Source of the DNA: Ypsolopha sequella
Taxonomy: Eukaryota > Arthropoda > Insecta > Lepidoptera > Ypsolophidae
Assembly: GCA_934047225.1 (NCBI GenBank)
Contig: OW204000.1
Span: forward strand, 11,922,001-11,986,000
Direction: 5' to 3'
Length of the DNA stretch: 64,000 bases
The notes beneath the pieces are model-generated. The model was given only the letters and a program-made list of their open reading frames with translations, was not told where the DNA came from and did no database searches. The position numbers and the translations under genes were made by a program. Shown here one piece after another: positions 63,392 through 64,000 of the stretch. How positions within the stretch are numbered: the stretch's first letter is position 1; every line of letters begins with the position of its first letter.

Positions 63392-63760
63392 TGAACAGAA
63401 AATCACTTTTACTATCCCACAAATTTATTTAGTACTTCCTGACCGGTTTCGCCTTAATGGCATTATCAAAGGAATATAATAAGATCTTAACTACACAATA
63501 AATAGTTTACATCAGCCAGTGGGATCAATGACACCTGTTGTCATAGTCATTGATCGGTGTCATTGATCGCACTGGCTGATGTAAACTATTTATTTTGTAA
63601 TTAAAATCTTATATTAATTCCTTTGATAATGGGGCACAAATAAATAGGTTTATACCTACTGTTGATTGCTGGCACTTGGTGGAGCTTGCAATACATAATG
63701 AACAGAAAATCACTTGTACTATCATACAAATTTATTTAGTACTTCCTGACCGGTTTCGCC
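63392..63760. repeat. PLE-like terminal repeat: duplicated block and palindrome
   Basis: TAATGAACAGAAAATCACTT through TTCCTGACCGGTTTCGCC occurs at about 63390-63453 and again at about 63697-63761, a spacing of 307 bp. Between them, 63467-63528 and 63555-63630 form a palindrome (AATAAATAGTTTACATCAGC CAGTG against its inverse) with further outward matches to CCTTTGATAAT. Confidence 0.8.
63443..63470 (-). ncRNA. Degenerate hammerhead-like core
   Basis: On the minus strand TTGATAA (63469-63463), a short stem GCC/GGC with loop ATTAA, and GAAAC (63450-63446). Two positions differ from the CUGAUGA box. Called by its resemblance to the other PLE-associated motifs in this window. Confidence 0.35.
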
Positions 63761-63761
63761 T

Positions 63762-64000
63762 TTATTTTAAACTCGGAATCGCTCAGTAGAGCTGAACTTT
63801 GAATGATTACAAACCGAGTCAACCGATCTTGCTGTATGAATAATTTTTTACCATCTCCACAACAAGACCGGTATTTTTAGTCATACATACCGACTTGTCT
63901 GAGCATTTGTACGTTGAGAAATAAAGATGTACATTTTACAAGCTAAGAATAGAGAGATAGGGAACAACGGTACAAAGAGGACTTGTGAACTTAGCTTAGA
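63762..64000. other. Right end of window, nothing recognised
   Basis: Short frames only and no shared repeat seen. Confidence 0.5.

Overview
This is a repeat-dense, AT-rich stretch of an insect nuclear genome, most likely a moth or butterfly. The reasons are the nest of insect-type transposons (BEL/Pao, Ty1/copia, Tc1/mariner, hAT, ISL2EU/IS4EU-like, Penelope-like, LOA-like, Jockey/CR1-like and RTE-like elements), a tRNA-derived SINE, and several short interspersed repeats I recall as common in Lepidoptera, such as the one opening AAACCGGCCAAGTGCGAGTC. The order-level assignment rests on memory of those repeats and was not searched. I see no convincing host gene; almost every long reading frame belongs to a mobile element.

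Layout. 1-3154 (minus) is an uninterrupted BEL/Pao gag-pol cut by the window edge. 3.9-6.5 kb holds SINE and LINE remnants. 6.58-8.81 kb is a cut-and-paste element of ISL2EU/IS4EU type with a decayed transposase. 10.50-11.61 kb is a GC-rich non-autonomous hAT-like element lying in a SINE. 12-14.6 kb holds a SINE and several foldback elements. 16.2-16.7 kb is a fragment of the GIY-YIG domain of a Penelope-like element (PLE). 17.96-18.26 kb is a MITE, directly followed by a complete but inactivated Tc1 element (18.28-20.0 kb). 22-25 kb holds MITEs and a 161-bp tandem repeat. 25.76-28.9 kb is a 5'-truncated LINE with a 932-residue open frame, bracketed by 48-bp perfect inverted repeats. 29.8-32.8 kb is short repeats. 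33.3-36.0 kb is a frameshifted PLE with a hammerhead-like motif beside it. 37.6-38.6 kb holds a PLE-like terminus and a full SINE. 39.9-43.56 kb holds an RTE-like 3' end and then a LOA-type LINE with a 13-bp target-site duplication and a large internal deletion. 44-54 kb holds MITEs, a hAT remnant, SINEs and other repeats. 54.16-58.73 kb is a complete, apparently very young Ty1/copia element with by-eye identical LTRs, a 5-bp duplication, an initiator-Met primer site and an intact 1379-residue polyprotein. 59.2-62.9 kb is a region bounded by long inverted repeats that carries a broken OTU-protease gene and a foldback MITE. 63.4-63.8 kb is a PLE-like terminal repeat with a palindrome and another hammerhead-like core.

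The frames do not form a pathway; each element is its own unit. The relationships are parasitic or nested: SINEs split by insertions, a LINE between inverted repeats, repeats inside non-autonomous DNA elements, and a MITE in the tail of the OTU gene. The least explained region is the 3.7-kb OTU-bearing inverted-repeat unit, for which a related empty site exists at about 4.8-5.0 kb.
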